From assembly GCA_036703985.1 (NCBI GenBank), contig DATNQN010000051.1:1-64000 (forward strand): a stretch of DNA of 64,000 bases. The letters run 5' to 3'. This document shows positions 37,914 through 47,344 of this stretch, piece by piece. How positions within the stretch are numbered: the stretch's first letter is position 1; every line of letters begins with the position of its first letter. The position numbers and the translations under genes are program-made. The notes beneath the pieces are model-generated. The model worked only from the letters and a program-made list of their open reading frames with translations, made no database searches and was not told the DNA's origin. Source of the stretch: Leptolyngbyaceae cyanobacterium (GTDB taxonomy: Bacteria; Cyanobacteriota; Cyanobacteriia; Cyanobacteriales; Aerosakkonemataceae).

Positions 37914-40898
37914 TTACCGAGAGTTGTTAGCATCTAACTCTACCATCATCTGCTTGACAAAAGACGCTACTAAGCGGTCTGGATCTTTTTTAAGTTTAGG
38001 AAGTAATTCCAACAAGGCACGTGGAGAAGCCACTCTTAAATAAGAAATCACTGCTTCTCTGACAAAACCAGTAGGATGACGCAAACAAGCTAAAGTTTGT
38101 TCGGCGGTTAAATTCCAACGCGCCGCTCTAGCTAAATGGAAACAACAAGCCAAAGACCAATCAGGCAAGAAATGGCGTAAAGATAATAATCGACGCACTC
38201 GATCTGGCTCGTCCATCGGTTGATAAACAACTAATGCCGATAAACTTTGCAATTTTTCTTGTTCGGAATTCCGATCTAAAACCGATAGTAATATCCGTTT
38301 AGTGGGAATATCAATAGTCTGATCTAAAATTTCCAATCCTCTTGCCATATCAGAGGGAGAACCCGATCGCAAATTAAAAGATGCAGCTTGAATAGCTCCT
38401 AAAGGATACAAAAATTTCATCAGGGATAAACACCGCTCCACCGCATCAGCCACCGAACTAGCTAGCGCTCTTTGCAGTAACTCTAATTCCTGATAATTTA
38501 ATTCTCGATTCAGGTCTACTCTAGCGGCATATATTTGAGCCATAAACAAAAGTTCCTGGTCAATTAAAGTTTCTACGCCACTGCGACCTAGCCGATCGAG
38601 TACGGTTTCGATCCCTATTTCCCCAGGCAGTTTTAGCAATATTTGTACGATATGGCGTCTGCTATTTCCCCAGGCAGTCATCAGGTGAGAAACTAAAACA
38701 TCCAAAGCTTCTTTGGTGCCAATCCTACCCATCACATCCCAGGCATAGCGTCTTACTAAATCCGGTTTGTGAATGTTGGTGGCTAAACTTAACAGCATGG
38801 GAATCGCTTCGTTGTCTAGCCGTTCTAAAGAATTCATCGCAGCATCGCGAGTAGATTTATACTCTAATCCTTTGAGCAAAGAAGGATAGTATTCCTCTAA
38901 TCTGGTAGCTGCGATCGCTTCTAGCAAAGCACATCTTACTCTTAAAGACTTATCCCGTAATAAATTAGGAATTTGCAGTCGCAGCGCTTGTAAATAAACT
39001 GCCTCACCCAGCGCTCGACAACCCATCACCCGTTCTTCTTCATCTTGATGGGTCAACATTCGCCGCAAAACAGAAGTAGCTTCCGCTTTTTGGGTAGAAC
39101 TTCCCAAGCGCATCAGCAGGGAAGCCGCCGTACCCCGCACTACCGGATCGACTTCTGGGTTCAGGTAGGGACGCAACTGACGCAAATCCGGTTCTGGTTC
39201 CGTTAGCCAGATGTAGCGTAAGGCAACTGCTAACACATCTGGCGTGGGATTGGAAACTGAGATCGCCCGCACTTGTGGCAAATAAATTGGATCGGGGTTA
39301 TTTAACATCACCTCCAAACTCTGACGCTGCAAAGAAGGAGAAAAGTGAGGGAGCCTGGGAGCTAAAATTTCTCCTACATCGTGAGAGTAAATTTGGCTGA
39401 GTAGTTCGATACAAGAACGCTTTTCTGCTTCTGCACCCGGTCTTTCCAATACTTCTACTACTGCTCGCTTGAGAACTCGCAGGTCTACATCAGCACCACC
39501 GAGTTGACCCCGTTGAGCGCTCAATACTAGCAAATCTACATAGCGCGATCGCAAAAGCCACACCGATATCAGCCATCCGAGGGCAAAAATCACGATGCCA
39601 CCCACGATAATCCAACCAACAATATCCTCGCGGACTTTATCCGGCAGATTTGGTAATATCCAACCCAAAAACCCAATAATCCCTAATATAGCTGCTCCCG
39701 TAAAACCAGTCGCTACAGGTTCGGCAATGCCGCGAGCTTTCGTTTCGATGTTACCGCGCAGGTTATCGGGAATTGGTTGAAACAGAACTGACCCAGTACT
39801 AGCAACAAATGTATAGCGCAATAATTCATCAACAAATTTAAGAACGATTAAACCGATAAATAATTCCAACCCTCTCAAGTGGATTAATTGCAACATCGCC
39901 AAGACTAAAATAGTCAAAGGGATTAAGCCGAGAATTGCCATTACTGCCGGAGGAATAATGGCTGTACTAAATACACCTAAGCGCTCGATCACCCGGCTGG
40001 AAACAAACCACTGAGTCATCAACTCAAAGATGCCGACGATGCCGCTAAATAGTCCCAAAAAGCTGGCAATATCTTTTCCTTGAAAGTGAACCTCTAACTG
40101 AGAAAGGTATTGGAAATCGATCAGTAACAGCAGTACTTGGGAGATGATAAAAAAAGCAAACAGCAGTATTGCGTAATACTTTAATGGGCCACCCAAACGA
40201 CGGGTGTTACTGTGTTCGGCAGACTCGCCCAAATGACTGAGGTGATAGTCTGGAAACGATTGCTGATAGCGGTTGCTCAGATAGTAGAGAATTACCGCTC
40301 CTAAAACCAGCATGATGGCAGCTACTAAAATGATGTTGTGCAGCCCAACTAATGATAGGAGCAATGGTAAGGAAAAACCGCTCAGTACGTCTGCCACTAA
40401 ACTGCCACTGCTAATCAATGGAAAAGTGCGCTTAATTTCTCGAATATTAAATAGTTGATTAGCCGTTAGTGAGGTATTGAGATAATTGAGGGCGTAGGCT
40501 CCATCTACCCATAAGGGTAGTAAAAACACCGTCAGCGTGCCTAAAGAGCCAAACTCTAAACCGACACGAAATAAAAGTAGCGGGATTGCCAGGAAAAATC
40601 CTACGGTGACTACGAACTGGCGCAGGGGTAGTATTTTTTGCATCCAGGTAGATAGAATGCCTAAACCGCCCCCCAGTCCTGCACTAGCAATATAAATCAA
40701 CGGCAACCATTTGGCTCCCAATTGGTCTAGAAACAAAGCTACCGTGCTAGCTTCTAACCAAACTAAGCCTATAGAGGTGGTGGTGTAGACGGCGAACATC
40801 AGGAAAGTCCGTTCGCTTTCTTCTCCACGCAAATTCAGCCATTGAAGCAAGATCCGTCCCAATGCACCCTTTAAGGGCGACGGATTGTTCAGTTTCAT
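37914..40898 (-). CDS. NTT/MFS-like membrane transporter fused to HEAT repeats
   Basis: A 994-residue protein. Residues about 30-445 contain about 11-12 hydrophobic segments in an arrangement like bacterial MFS or ATP/ADP-translocase-like proteins (FLMFAVYTTTSIGLVWLE, LPLWVDGAYALNYLNTSLTANQLF). From about 470 to the end, helical HEAT/PBS-lyase-like repeats follow, for example RGTAASLLMRLGS, RVMGCRALGEAVYLQA and VRCALLEAIAAT. I infer a transport or sensing role regulated by the repeats. Substrate unknown. Bacterial relatives often carry a cyclic-nucleotide-binding domain; here such a domain is encoded by the next gene. Confidence 0.75.
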   Translation of the reverse strand: MKLNNPSPLKGALGRILLQWLNLRGEESERTFLMFAVYTTTSIGLVWLEASTVALFLDQLGAKWLPLIYIASAGLGGGLGILSTWMQKILPLRQFVVTVGFFLAIPLLLFRVGLEFGSLGTLTVFLLPLWVDGAYALNYLNTSLTANQLFNIREIKRTFPLISSGSLVADVLSGFSLPLLLSLVGLHNIILVAAIMLVLGAVILYYLSNRYQQSFPDYHLSHLGESAEHSNTRRLGGPLKYYAILLFAFFIISQVLLLLIDFQYLSQLEVHFQGKDIASFLGLFSGIVGIFELMTQWFVSSRVIERLGVFSTAIIPPAVMAILGLIPLTILVLAMLQLIHLRGLELFIGLIVLKFVDELLRYTFVASTGSVLFQPIPDNLRGNIETKARGIAEPVATGFTGAAILGIIGFLGWILPNLPDKVREDIVGWIIVGGIVIFALGWLISVWLLRSRYVDLLVLSAQRGQLGGADVDLRVLKRAVVEVLERPGAEAEKRSCIELLSQIYSHDVGEILAPRLPHFSPSLQRQSLEVMLNNPDPIYLPQVRAISVSNPTPDVLAVALRYIWLTEPEPDLRQLRPYLNPEVDPVVRGTAASLLMRLGSSTQKAEATSVLRRMLTHQDEEERVMGCRALGEAVYLQALRLQIPNLLRDKSLRVRCALLEAIAATRLEEYYPSLLKGLEYKSTRDAAMNSLERLDNEAIPMLLSLATNIHKPDLVRRYAWDVMGRIGTKEALDVLVSHLMTAWGNSRRHIVQILLKLPGEIGIETVLDRLGRSGVETLIDQELLFMAQIYAARVDLNRELNYQELELLQRALASSVADAVERCLSLMKFLYPLGAIQAASFNLRSGSPSDMARGLEILDQTIDIPTKRILLSVLDRNSEQEKLQSLSALVVYQPMDEPDRVRRLLSLRHFLPDWSLACCFHLARAARWNLTAEQTLACLRHPTGFVREAVISYLRVASPRALLELLPKLKKDPDRLVASFVKQMMVELDANNSR

Positions 40899-41296
40899 CT
40901 GAACTCCTTATGAAAAAGTCTTGATGGTTATCCAAAACTTTGACATTTTGAACTTTAGTAGGAACGGAGACCATCAACTCCTGCCTTACCTAAAAGCTCG
41001 TCTAGTTGTGAGCCGCATTGCGATCGGCACGAGATGATACCCACAACGGACGCTTTTGAACCTATTAAGGCTAGCGTACAGACTTGGCTTTCTATGTTTA
41101 ACTTTACTAATAAGGATACCGTAAGATGCCAATCTCTTTTATTGTGATGAATTAACTCTAGGTGGGCAGACAACTATGCCTGCCCGATATTTGATAGATA
41201 GGGCCGATTGCCAGTCTGAAAATGCACTACAGTACGTTCGGGACACTGTATCTTTTTTCCATAGCGGGCAAACCTTTGGTAATCGGTAAAATTAGG
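40899..41296. other. Intergenic region between infC and the transporter/HEAT gene
   Basis: 398 bp. It has a small hairpin, gggcag/ctgccc, at about 41164-41190 without a T-tract, which may end infC transcription. The open frames here look like chance. Confidence 0.35.
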
Positions 41297-41830
41297 TTAT
41301 TTTTTGGGAGCTAGCAGCATCATCATATTGCGACCTTCTTTTTTAGGTGCTTGCTGCACTTCTGCTACCTCCTGTAAATCGTTTGCCATTCGCTTGAGCA
41401 ACTCTTCTGCCAAGTCGCTGTGCTGGATTTCCCGACCTCGGAACATTACGGTGGCTTTTACTTTATCTCCTTCTTGAATAAAGCGTTTGGCATGAGATAC
41501 GCGCACGTTATAGTCGTGTTCGTCAATCTTATAACGCATTTTCACTTCTTTGACTTCCGCAGTATGCTGTTTCTTGCGGGCTTCTCGCGCCTTTTTTTCC
41601 TGCTCGAACTTAAACTTGCCGTAGTCTATAATTCGGCAAACTGGTGGGTCAGCTTTGTCACTGACTAGGACGAGATCGAGTTCTTTTTCAATCGCTAGGG
41701 GCATCGCTTCTTCTGGCGTCATGATCCCCAATTGACCGCCATCGCTGTCAATTACGCGAATTTTGGGAAATCGAATACGTTCGTTGATTGCAGGTGCGTT
41801 AGTTGGGCGTCTTTTTTCGATCGCAGACAT
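41297..41830 (-). CDS. infC: Translation initiation factor IF-3
   Basis: Binds the 30S subunit, keeps subunits apart and checks start-codon pairing. The 177 residues have the two-domain layout: N-domain [23 protein letters not shown] ... [27 protein letters not shown], a lysine-rich linker, and C-domain [22 protein letters not shown] ... [13 protein letters not shown]. It begins with an ordinary ATG, so the classic AUU-start autoregulation of enterobacterial infC does not apply. It does not stand next to rpmI/rplT here, unlike in many bacteria. Confidence 0.97.
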   Translation of the reverse strand: MSAIEKRRPTNAPAINERIRFPKIRVIDSDGGQLGIMTPEEAMPLAIEKELDLVLVSDKADPPVCRIIDYGKFKFEQEKKAREARKKQHTAEVKEVKMRYKIDEHDYNVRVSHAKRFIQEGDKVKATVMFRGREIQHSDLAEELLKRMANDLQEVAEVQQAPKKEGRNMMMLLAPKK

Positions 41831-42348
41831 TTTGTATATGTGGGCGAGAAGTTGATAAAAAGGTTAGTTTTAGCCTTTTTACTGCAACATCATCAGGAAG
41901 ATGATAGATCGGTGCAAGGCTAGATGAACGGCACTACCGTCCCAAGAGGGAGAAACCACTATAATTTTTGTTTGCTTGTATTTGTCATTTTACTCACTAC
42001 GATTGAGTTCCGGCTTGTTTGTTAATGTTATTTCTAATTTCTAGTTTTAGCTTGACGTAAGATATACCGGACAATAGCAAATAGTAACTGGGGGCTAAGG
42101 AAAGAAGAACGCCAATGAAGGGTTTAGGGAAGTAATAAATTCCTAGCTGACGAGTTCCGGCGCTTTGTAGAGAAAATCACCGTTTATAGTTTAAATCAAC
42201 CCTCTTAAGCATTACCGTCTCTAATTTCAGTCCAAAAATGGAAATCTTACCATATCTGCCTTTCCCCTTACCTCCTTTTCTTCTCTTGCTGACGTTAAAA
42301 TAAAAATCTAGACCACATTTTGTAAATCTTTTTGAAGCAGAGGTCAGC
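41831..42348. other. Divergent intergenic region upstream of infC
   Basis: 518 bp between infC and the alpha/beta hydrolase gene. No gene or riboswitch structure was recognised. The promoters of both genes should be here. A long leader for infC is possible but cannot be shown. Confidence 0.3.
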
Positions 42349-43305
42349 GTGACAACTTCCCTGCACTGGCAACAACGGGTTGGAAGTCAACGGGACTGGG
42401 TTTGGCGAGGCTGGCAGGTGCGTTACACTTATTTACGGCCTACTCGGACTACCAGTAATGCCACTCCGTTAATCCTGTTGCACGGATTTGGTGCTTCCAT
42501 CGGACATTGGCGGCATAATTTGACGGTGCTAAATCAGGTACACCCGGTTTATGCACTGGATATGCTGGGTTTTGGTGCTTCGGAAAAAGCATCCGCTAAA
42601 TATGATGTAAGTCTTTGGGTAGAGCAGGTTTACGACTTTTGGCGTACTTTTATCCAAGAACCTGTGGTTTTGGTGGGTAATTCGATCGGTTCTTTAGTTT
42701 GTCTGGCAGCGGCGGCTTCCCATCCGGATATGGTGCGGGGCGTGGTAATGATGAGTTTGCCCGATCCGACTTTGGAAGAGGAAATGATTCCGCCAGCTTT
42801 GCGATCGCTAGTCGCAGGAATCAAAAGCGCGATCCTCTCTCCATTGGTAGTAAAAAGCTTTTTCTATTGGGTGCGAGTTCCTCACCGAGTCCGCAGTTGG
42901 GCATCGATCGCTTATGCTAGCCGAGAAGCAATTACTGATGAATTGGTAGATATTTTGGTTGGACCGGCACAAGACCGGGGTTCCGCTCAAGCTTTTTGTG
43001 CCATCTTAAAAGCAATGACTAGTTCTAAGTTTGGCCCCAGCGTGAAATCATTGCTGCCGAGATTGGATATCCCCATGCTATTAATCTGGGGCGCAAAAGA
43101 TAAAATGATTCCTCGCGGCTTGGCCAATCAATTCACACAGTACAATCCGAATTTACAACTGATGGAGTTGGAAAATGCGGGTCACTGTCCCCATGATGAG
43201 TGTCCGGAGCAAATAAATCAAATAATCTTAGAGTGGATAGATGCTTGTTGTCAAATATCAACTAAGGCGATCGATCCGACAAAAGTGTTTATCACTCAAA
43301 AGTAA
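42349..43305 (+). CDS. Alpha/beta-fold hydrolase
   Basis: A 318-residue protein with the catalytic triad visible: nucleophile in the elbow VLVGNSIGSL, Asp in LLIWGAKDKMIPRG and His in LENAGHCPHDECPEQ. The oxyanion region is ILLHGFGASIGHWRHN. It resembles cyanobacterial and plastid hydrolases of the esterase/haloalkane-dehalogenase group; some relatives act on chlorophyll-related esters, but specificity is not visible here. The GTG start follows gaagcagagg, an acceptable ribosome site. Single gene ended by a strong terminator. Confidence 0.88.
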   Translation: MTTSLHWQQRVGSQRDWVWRGWQVRYTYLRPTRTTSNATPLILLHGFGASIGHWRHNLTVLNQVHPVYALDMLGFGASEKASAKYDVSLWVEQVYDFWRTFIQEPVVLVGNSIGSLVCLAAAASHPDMVRGVVMMSLPDPTLEEEMIPPALRSLVAGIKSAILSPLVVKSFFYWVRVPHRVRSWASIAYASREAITDELVDILVGPAQDRGSAQAFCAILKAMTSSKFGPSVKSLLPRLDIPMLLIWGAKDKMIPRGLANQFTQYNPNLQLMELENAGHCPHDECPEQINQIILEWIDACCQISTKAIDPTKVFITQK

Positions 43306-43356
43306 AAAGAAAGAGGAAAAGGCAAAAAATCTCTTTCTTTTATCGTTTTATTTTTT
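43305..43356 (+). terminator. Terminator between convergent genes
   Basis: A perfect 11-bp stem, aaaagaaagag/ctctttctttt (43305-43315 and 43331-43341), followed by atcgttttatttttt. It follows the hydrolase stop codon directly and could act for both converging genes. Confidence 0.75.
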
Positions 43357-43391
43357 ACACTGGATTTAGAAAAAGCAGCGAAAATACTTAG

Positions 43392-43733
43392 TTAGCCAAC
43401 AGAAACTTGGCTGCTGTCTACAGAGGTAGCGCCGCTCACGCCTCTGGCAACGGATACCATTTTAGAGAGAACTTGTTGATCGGGAACTTCTCCTTTTAAT
43501 ACAACGGTACCACCGGTTTGAGCTACCCAAAGGCGATCGTAATCGGTTAATTCAGGGTCTTCATCAAAAGCAAGTGCCACTCGCTTGGCTAGACCGCTTT
43601 GATCGTACTCTCCATTGAGTCCTACCCGCTCTGGAGGAATTTCTCCCCCATCCGGTGCTGTCCCTGTTGGTTGTGGTGCGACCGCTGCATTTTGGGGCTT
43701 TTCCATGCCAAATAAACGTTGTAACCAACCCAT
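43392..43733 (-). CDS. BON-domain protein
   Basis: A 113-residue protein. The N-terminal 40 residues are a variable Pro/Gly/Ala-rich stretch. The BON domain follows (GLAKRVALAFDEDPELTDYDRLWVAQ ... TVVLKGEVPDQQVLSKMV), with the typical VxLxGxV strand and AxxVxGV-like end. BON domains bind phospholipid or hydrophobic ligands in envelope proteins, but no signal peptide is seen here, so the location is open. No other function is recognised. Confidence 0.8.
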   Translation of the reverse strand: MGWLQRLFGMEKPQNAAVAPQPTGTAPDGGEIPPERVGLNGEYDQSGLAKRVALAFDEDPELTDYDRLWVAQTGGTVVLKGEVPDQQVLSKMVSVARGVSGATSVDSSQVSVG

Positions 43734-44124
43734 AAGGTTTTTACTCCTAAAATATAGTCACATCTATTAATTACAGCGTTTTGCGGCGATTTTTGATATC
43801 TATCTACATAAGGATTTTTTGGTTAAGAATCTTGGAACTTAGCGATCCTATTTAAGTAATCAACCCCACCCTAGCCCTGCCTTTACCAACGGGAGGGTTG
43901 GGAAGGGTTTAGTTGTTCGCAATTCATTTAGGATCGCTATATATTTAAAGAGAAGGTTATTCGCGCTTTTCCAAGCTATAAGTTAACGTTGCTTGACAAA
44001 GGTGAATGGTAGTAGTTTTACTACGGGGATTGATTGGAGTAGAATAAGAGTCAAGAGACTGGTGCTAGCGCTAGAAGCCACATATTATATATGATGCTTG
44101 CGCCAAAAGCATTTTTTTAGGAAA
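43734..44124. other. Intergenic region holding an inverted-repeat element
   Basis: 391 bp between the BON gene and ilvH. It holds the 100-bp inverted-repeat element described separately; the remainder is AT-rich and must include the ilvH promoter. Confidence 0.4.
43840..43939. repeat. 100-bp inverted-repeat element
   Basis: The ends tagcgatccta and taggatcgcta are perfect 11-bp inverted repeats. Inside, the segments aaccccaccctagccctgcc and gggagggttgggaagggtt are partly complementary. The whole could fold into one long hairpin, like a small non-coding mobile or interspersed repeat element. Confidence 0.55.
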
Positions 44125-44646
44125 ATGAAACACACCCTTTCGGTTTTAGTTGAAGATGAAGCTGGGGTACTTACCCGCATTGCTGGCTTGTTTGCCCGTA
44201 GAGGTTTTAACATCGAAAGCCTAGCAGTTGGCCCAGCGGAGCAAATGGGAATCTCTCGGATTACAATGGTCGTGCCTGGGGACGATCGCGTAATCGAGCA
44301 GTTAACCAAGCAATTGTACAAGTTGATCAATGTCCTGAAAGTACAGGATATCACCGAAACTCCCTGTGTAGAGCGGGAGTTGATGCTGATTAAAGTGAAT
44401 GCTACCAGCACTAATCGATCGGAAATTATTGAATTAGCGCAGATTTTCCGGGCGCGAGTGGTGGATGTATCAGAGGAATCTGTAACTATTGAAGTAGTGG
44501 GCGATCCCGGTAAAATGGTTGCGATCGTCCAAGTGCTACAAAAATTTGGTATCCGCGAAATCGCTCGCACTGGTAAAATTGCCCTGACTCGCGAATCAGG
44601 CGTTAATACAGAATTTCTTAAGTCTTTGGAAGCGAAGATTGCCTAA
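44125..44646 (+). CDS. ilvH: Acetolactate synthase small (regulatory) subunit
   Basis: Binds valine and activates/regulates the large subunit IlvB in branched-chain amino-acid synthesis. About 173 residues from the ATG at 44125; an upstream TTG would add nine residues, but [35 protein letters not shown] is the normal family start and ttaggaaa precedes it. The N-terminal ACT domain is followed by the C-terminal domain with ELMLIKV and [29 protein letters not shown]. Length and motifs are typical. ilvB is not in the window. Confidence 0.96.
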   Translation: MKHTLSVLVEDEAGVLTRIAGLFARRGFNIESLAVGPAEQMGISRITMVVPGDDRVIEQLTKQLYKLINVLKVQDITETPCVERELMLIKVNATSTNRSEIIELAQIFRARVVDVSEESVTIEVVGDPGKMVAIVQVLQKFGIREIARTGKIALTRESGVNTEFLKSLEAKIA

Positions 44647-44653
44647 ATTATTG

Positions 44654-44728
44654 GGGTGGACTAGTGCGAGAAGGCTGAAGGCTATAGGCTAAAGCAAAGA
44701 AAGCTTATTTTTTCCTACTAGCCCACCC
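44654..44728. terminator. Long hairpin between convergent ilvH and dehydrogenase genes
   Basis: The arms gggtggactagt and actagcccaccc pair, with one bulged base, around a 50-nt loop that itself has ggctgaaggctataggcta repeats. It may end transcription in both directions, but there is no plain T-tract at the arm. Confidence 0.4.
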
Positions 44729-44740
44729 TGATTTAGTCAA

Positions 44741-45745
44741 TTAGTCGATGGTAAGGACAATTTTACCTGTCATAGACCCTGTTTCCAGTAAACGGTGAGC
44801 TTCTGCGGCTTCAGCGAGAGGAAAAGTTTTTTCCAGTTGAATTTTCAACTTACCTTGGTCGATTAAATTAGCACATTCGCTGAGAATTTTTCCTTGATGT
44901 TGTTGTGCTTCCACTAGTCCCAACCACATCGGTGTCAGCATTAATTCTAAGCTAATTCTGAGATTGCGATTTCTGGCAGCTTTTAAGTTACCCAAAGCGG
45001 GGTCTGGTTCTAAAATGGTAACGAGATCCCCGTATACTTGGACGGCGGGAACGGTTTTGTAAAAAGTTTCGCCGCCGATAGTATCGAAGGCAAGTTCTAC
45101 TCCTTCGCCGTTTGTCCAATCTAAGATATTTTGGACAAAATCAACTTGTTTGTAAAAGATTACTCGGTCTGCGCCTAGCTGACGCACGAATTCAGCTTTT
45201 TCTGCGGTGCTAACAGTTGTTGCAACTTCCGCACCTTGTAGTTTAGCTAATTGAATCGCGACATGACCGACTCCACCAGCGCCAGCGTGAATCAATACTT
45301 TTCTGCCAGCTTCTAAGCGTCCCCTGTCGTAAAGTGCTTCCCAAGCGGTGATTAAAACGAGAGGTGCTGCTGCTGCTTCTGCAAAAGAGAGAGTTTTTGG
45401 TTTGTGGGCGGTTAATCTTTCGCTGACTACAGTATATTCGGCATAGTTGCCATTGCGATCGCCCAATCCACCAGAACAGAAATACACTTCATCGCCAACG
45501 CGAAATTTTTCAACGCCAGCACCTACTGCTTCTACGATACCAGCGCCATCGCATCCCAAAATTGCTGGCATTTTATCTGGGTAGAAAGTACCGCGCTTCC
45601 GCAATTTGGTATCGATGGGGTTAATCCCTGCTGCTTTTAGCCTCACCAATAATTCTGTATCGCCTACGGGAACGGCGGGGTTGTCTACTTGCTGCAATTG
45701 TAGGACATCCGGTGCTCCGGGGGCTGTCATCAGGACTGCTTTCAC
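44741..45745 (-). CDS. Quinone oxidoreductase / alcohol dehydrogenase-like MDR enzyme
   Basis: A 334-residue medium-chain dehydrogenase/reductase. The N-terminal GroES-like domain has AAGINPIDTKLRKRG and LGCDGAGIVEAVGAGVEKFRVGDEVY; the Rossmann domain binds NADPH at VLIHAGAGGVGHVAIQLAKL. The cysteine cluster of structural-zinc alcohol dehydrogenases is missing, which suits the zinc-independent quinone reductase group. Substrate unknown. It converges on ilvH and stands 66 bp downstream of the Rpn-family gene on the same strand. Confidence 0.88.
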   Translation of the reverse strand: MKAVLMTAPGAPDVLQLQQVDNPAVPVGDTELLVRLKAAGINPIDTKLRKRGTFYPDKMPAILGCDGAGIVEAVGAGVEKFRVGDEVYFCSGGLGDRNGNYAEYTVVSERLTAHKPKTLSFAEAAAAPLVLITAWEALYDRGRLEAGRKVLIHAGAGGVGHVAIQLAKLQGAEVATTVSTAEKAEFVRQLGADRVIFYKQVDFVQNILDWTNGEGVELAFDTIGGETFYKTVPAVQVYGDLVTILEPDPALGNLKAARNRNLRISLELMLTPMWLGLVEAQQHQGKILSECANLIDQGKLKIQLEKTFPLAEAAEAHRLLETGSMTGKIVLTID

Positions 45746-45811
45746 AAGTTTCTCCTCAAAGCTGAAGCTGATTGTACTGAAACTTTATCGCAGTTGGGAG
45801 GAAAAGAGCGA

Positions 45812-46645
45812 TTACAGTTGTGGATATCCCAGCCACGCCACCAAATCCGATACTTCCGCAAAATCCAATAATTCTTCGCCTAAATCTTCTAATTGTTCGA
45901 TAGATAAAGTCTGAATCTTTGCTTCAAGGATAGGCTCGATTTCACCAAATTTGCACTTTAATAGGCGTGTAACAAATAACTGTGCTTCTTCTTTTTTTCC
46001 TTCCTGTCTTCCCTCTTGGAGAATGTCTTGGTAAATCACAGACTGGCGCATAAAATCTGACCTCAAAATTGAACGAATTAAATCTTTTTTAAAACGTAGT
46101 CCAGCTAAAATTCCTGTACAGGCAGCAACTCCTTGCCGTCGTTCTGTGTTTTCTATTCTATCCACTCTTTCGGCAACTTGTTCTAACAAAGCTTGCGGGG
46201 AATCACTCCTCGCTAATACCGCCAAAGGTAATAAGCCTGGATTATCTAAAAATATAGCAGGGTCTTGTTCCCACAAACGAATTACGTTATAACGGTGGGT
46301 TGTGGTTCTATCCCGATACTCGGTGGTAAAAACTATTTCATTAGAACTTTGCTGCAAAAATATCACAAACTGTTCTACATCCCGATTGTATTTGCGCTTT
46401 AACCTGACGGAATAATCTAACATTCGGAAAGGAATCGGAGGTTGAGAATAAGCATCTGTTTCAAATTCTAAATGCAAAATTCGATCGCCAACTCGTAAAA
46501 AGCTCACTGAATCTGCCCGAATAGGTTCTACATCTAGTTCCGTTTTCAATACTCGGATTCTCCGGGTTTCTATTCCTAAAAGCCACCGGGTAAAATCAGC
46601 GGGGAAACGTTCTGCCAAATATTTACAAGCATTATCGTAACTCAT
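45812..46645 (-). CDS. Rpn-family nuclease/putative transposase with DUF4351-like C-terminus
   Basis: A 277-residue protein. The N-terminal PD-(D/E)XK-like nuclease region includes ELDVEPIRADSVSFLR and ILHLEFETDAYSQPPIPFRMLDYSVRLKRKY, the core of the Rpn/PDDEXK_2 family. It ends with RLLKCKFGEIEPILEAKIQTLSIEQLEDLGEELLDF, a DUF4351-type helical tail, after an EGRQEGKKEE linker. Relatives of RpnA-E promote RecA-independent recombination in E. coli; this lineage is very common in cyanobacteria and of unknown role. Confidence 0.88.
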   Translation of the reverse strand: MSYDNACKYLAERFPADFTRWLLGIETRRIRVLKTELDVEPIRADSVSFLRVGDRILHLEFETDAYSQPPIPFRMLDYSVRLKRKYNRDVEQFVIFLQQSSNEIVFTTEYRDRTTTHRYNVIRLWEQDPAIFLDNPGLLPLAVLARSDSPQALLEQVAERVDRIENTERRQGVAACTGILAGLRFKKDLIRSILRSDFMRQSVIYQDILQEGRQEGKKEEAQLFVTRLLKCKFGEIEPILEAKIQTLSIEQLEDLGEELLDFAEVSDLVAWLGYPQL

Positions 46646-46706
46646 TGAATTGAAAGTTTATACTAAATAGTATCACCCTAAAACGAATTTTTAGCCCATC
46701 GTCATT

Positions 46707-46805
46707 TTAAATGATGATTTCACCATACAAAGTTGGCAGTAAATCTAACAAATTTAATTGGTAAAGATATTGAATTAGCGAAGTGTCAGAAATGACATTA
46801 AGCAC
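46707..46805 (-). pseudogene. Truncated DUF3368 (PIN-domain) toxin
   Basis: A 32-codon frame starting with GTG and overlapping the end of the UPF0175 gene, as toxin genes of this pair usually do. Its product LNVISDTSLIQYLYQLNLLDLL ends in LYGEIII and then a stop. SDTS is the first acidic motif of the PIN domain, and LYGEII is the block before the normal IP sequence. A complete DUF3368 protein is about 150-160 residues; the following 100 bp show no continuation in any frame. Confidence 0.7.
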
Positions 46806-47061
46806 GCGCCAAATCCTCCTTCAATTCCTCTTCGGTAAGGCGAAATGTGTCAGATCCGTAATCAGCTAGCTTGGTTAAAAATACTACTTTCGGTATACCA
46901 GCAAGTTTAGCCGCCGCACCAGCAGAAAGTTTCCCTAATTCATATAATTTGATGGCTGCTGCCAAACAGACTTCATCGCGCAATTGTTCAGGTGTTAGTT
47001 TTAAGGCTAATGCTGTTTCTTCTGGTAAAGATACAGCACTTTCGAGGTAAATGAGGTACAA
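46798..47061 (-). CDS. UPF0175 family protein (antitoxin-like)
   Basis: An 87-residue protein with the UPF0175 pattern: VSLPEETALALKLTPEQLRDEVCLAAAIKLYELGKLSAGAAAKLAGIPKVVFLTKLADYG, a helix-turn-helix-like region. It is usually paired with a DUF3368 PIN toxin; here the partner is cut short just downstream. The start is uncertain: the frame opens with a TTG at 47061 and has no ATG before the conserved part. If active, it would be an orphan antitoxin or a regulator. Confidence 0.85.
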   Translation of the reverse strand: MYLIYLESAVSLPEETALALKLTPEQLRDEVCLAAAIKLYELGKLSAGAAAKLAGIPKVVFLTKLADYGSDTFRLTEEELKEDLARA

Positions 47062-47344
47062 AGTGATGCCTAAAACCCTTGTGAAGCTAGCTTCTATTGT
47101 ACCTCATAAACCCCGAATCCGCTGTAAGGTTATTTCGTACATTTGGTAATTGGGGTGAATAATACTAATTTTTTAACAAAATTGATGAGATAAAATTTTT
47201 GTATTTAGTACGTTGTTGCTTTTTCAAGCGCAACAACGTACTAATAATGATTTATTTGCTAATTCCCTAACTTGAAAAAATTACGGCCTTTGATGGACTG
47301 AGTAAAGAAAAAAAGTCAGAAAAAAGTATAAATAACTACTAAGT

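Noticed and set aside
40955-41173. A 72-codon minus-strand frame upstream of the transporter/HEAT gene
   Set aside because: No recognisable domain and no ribosome site; composition looks random.
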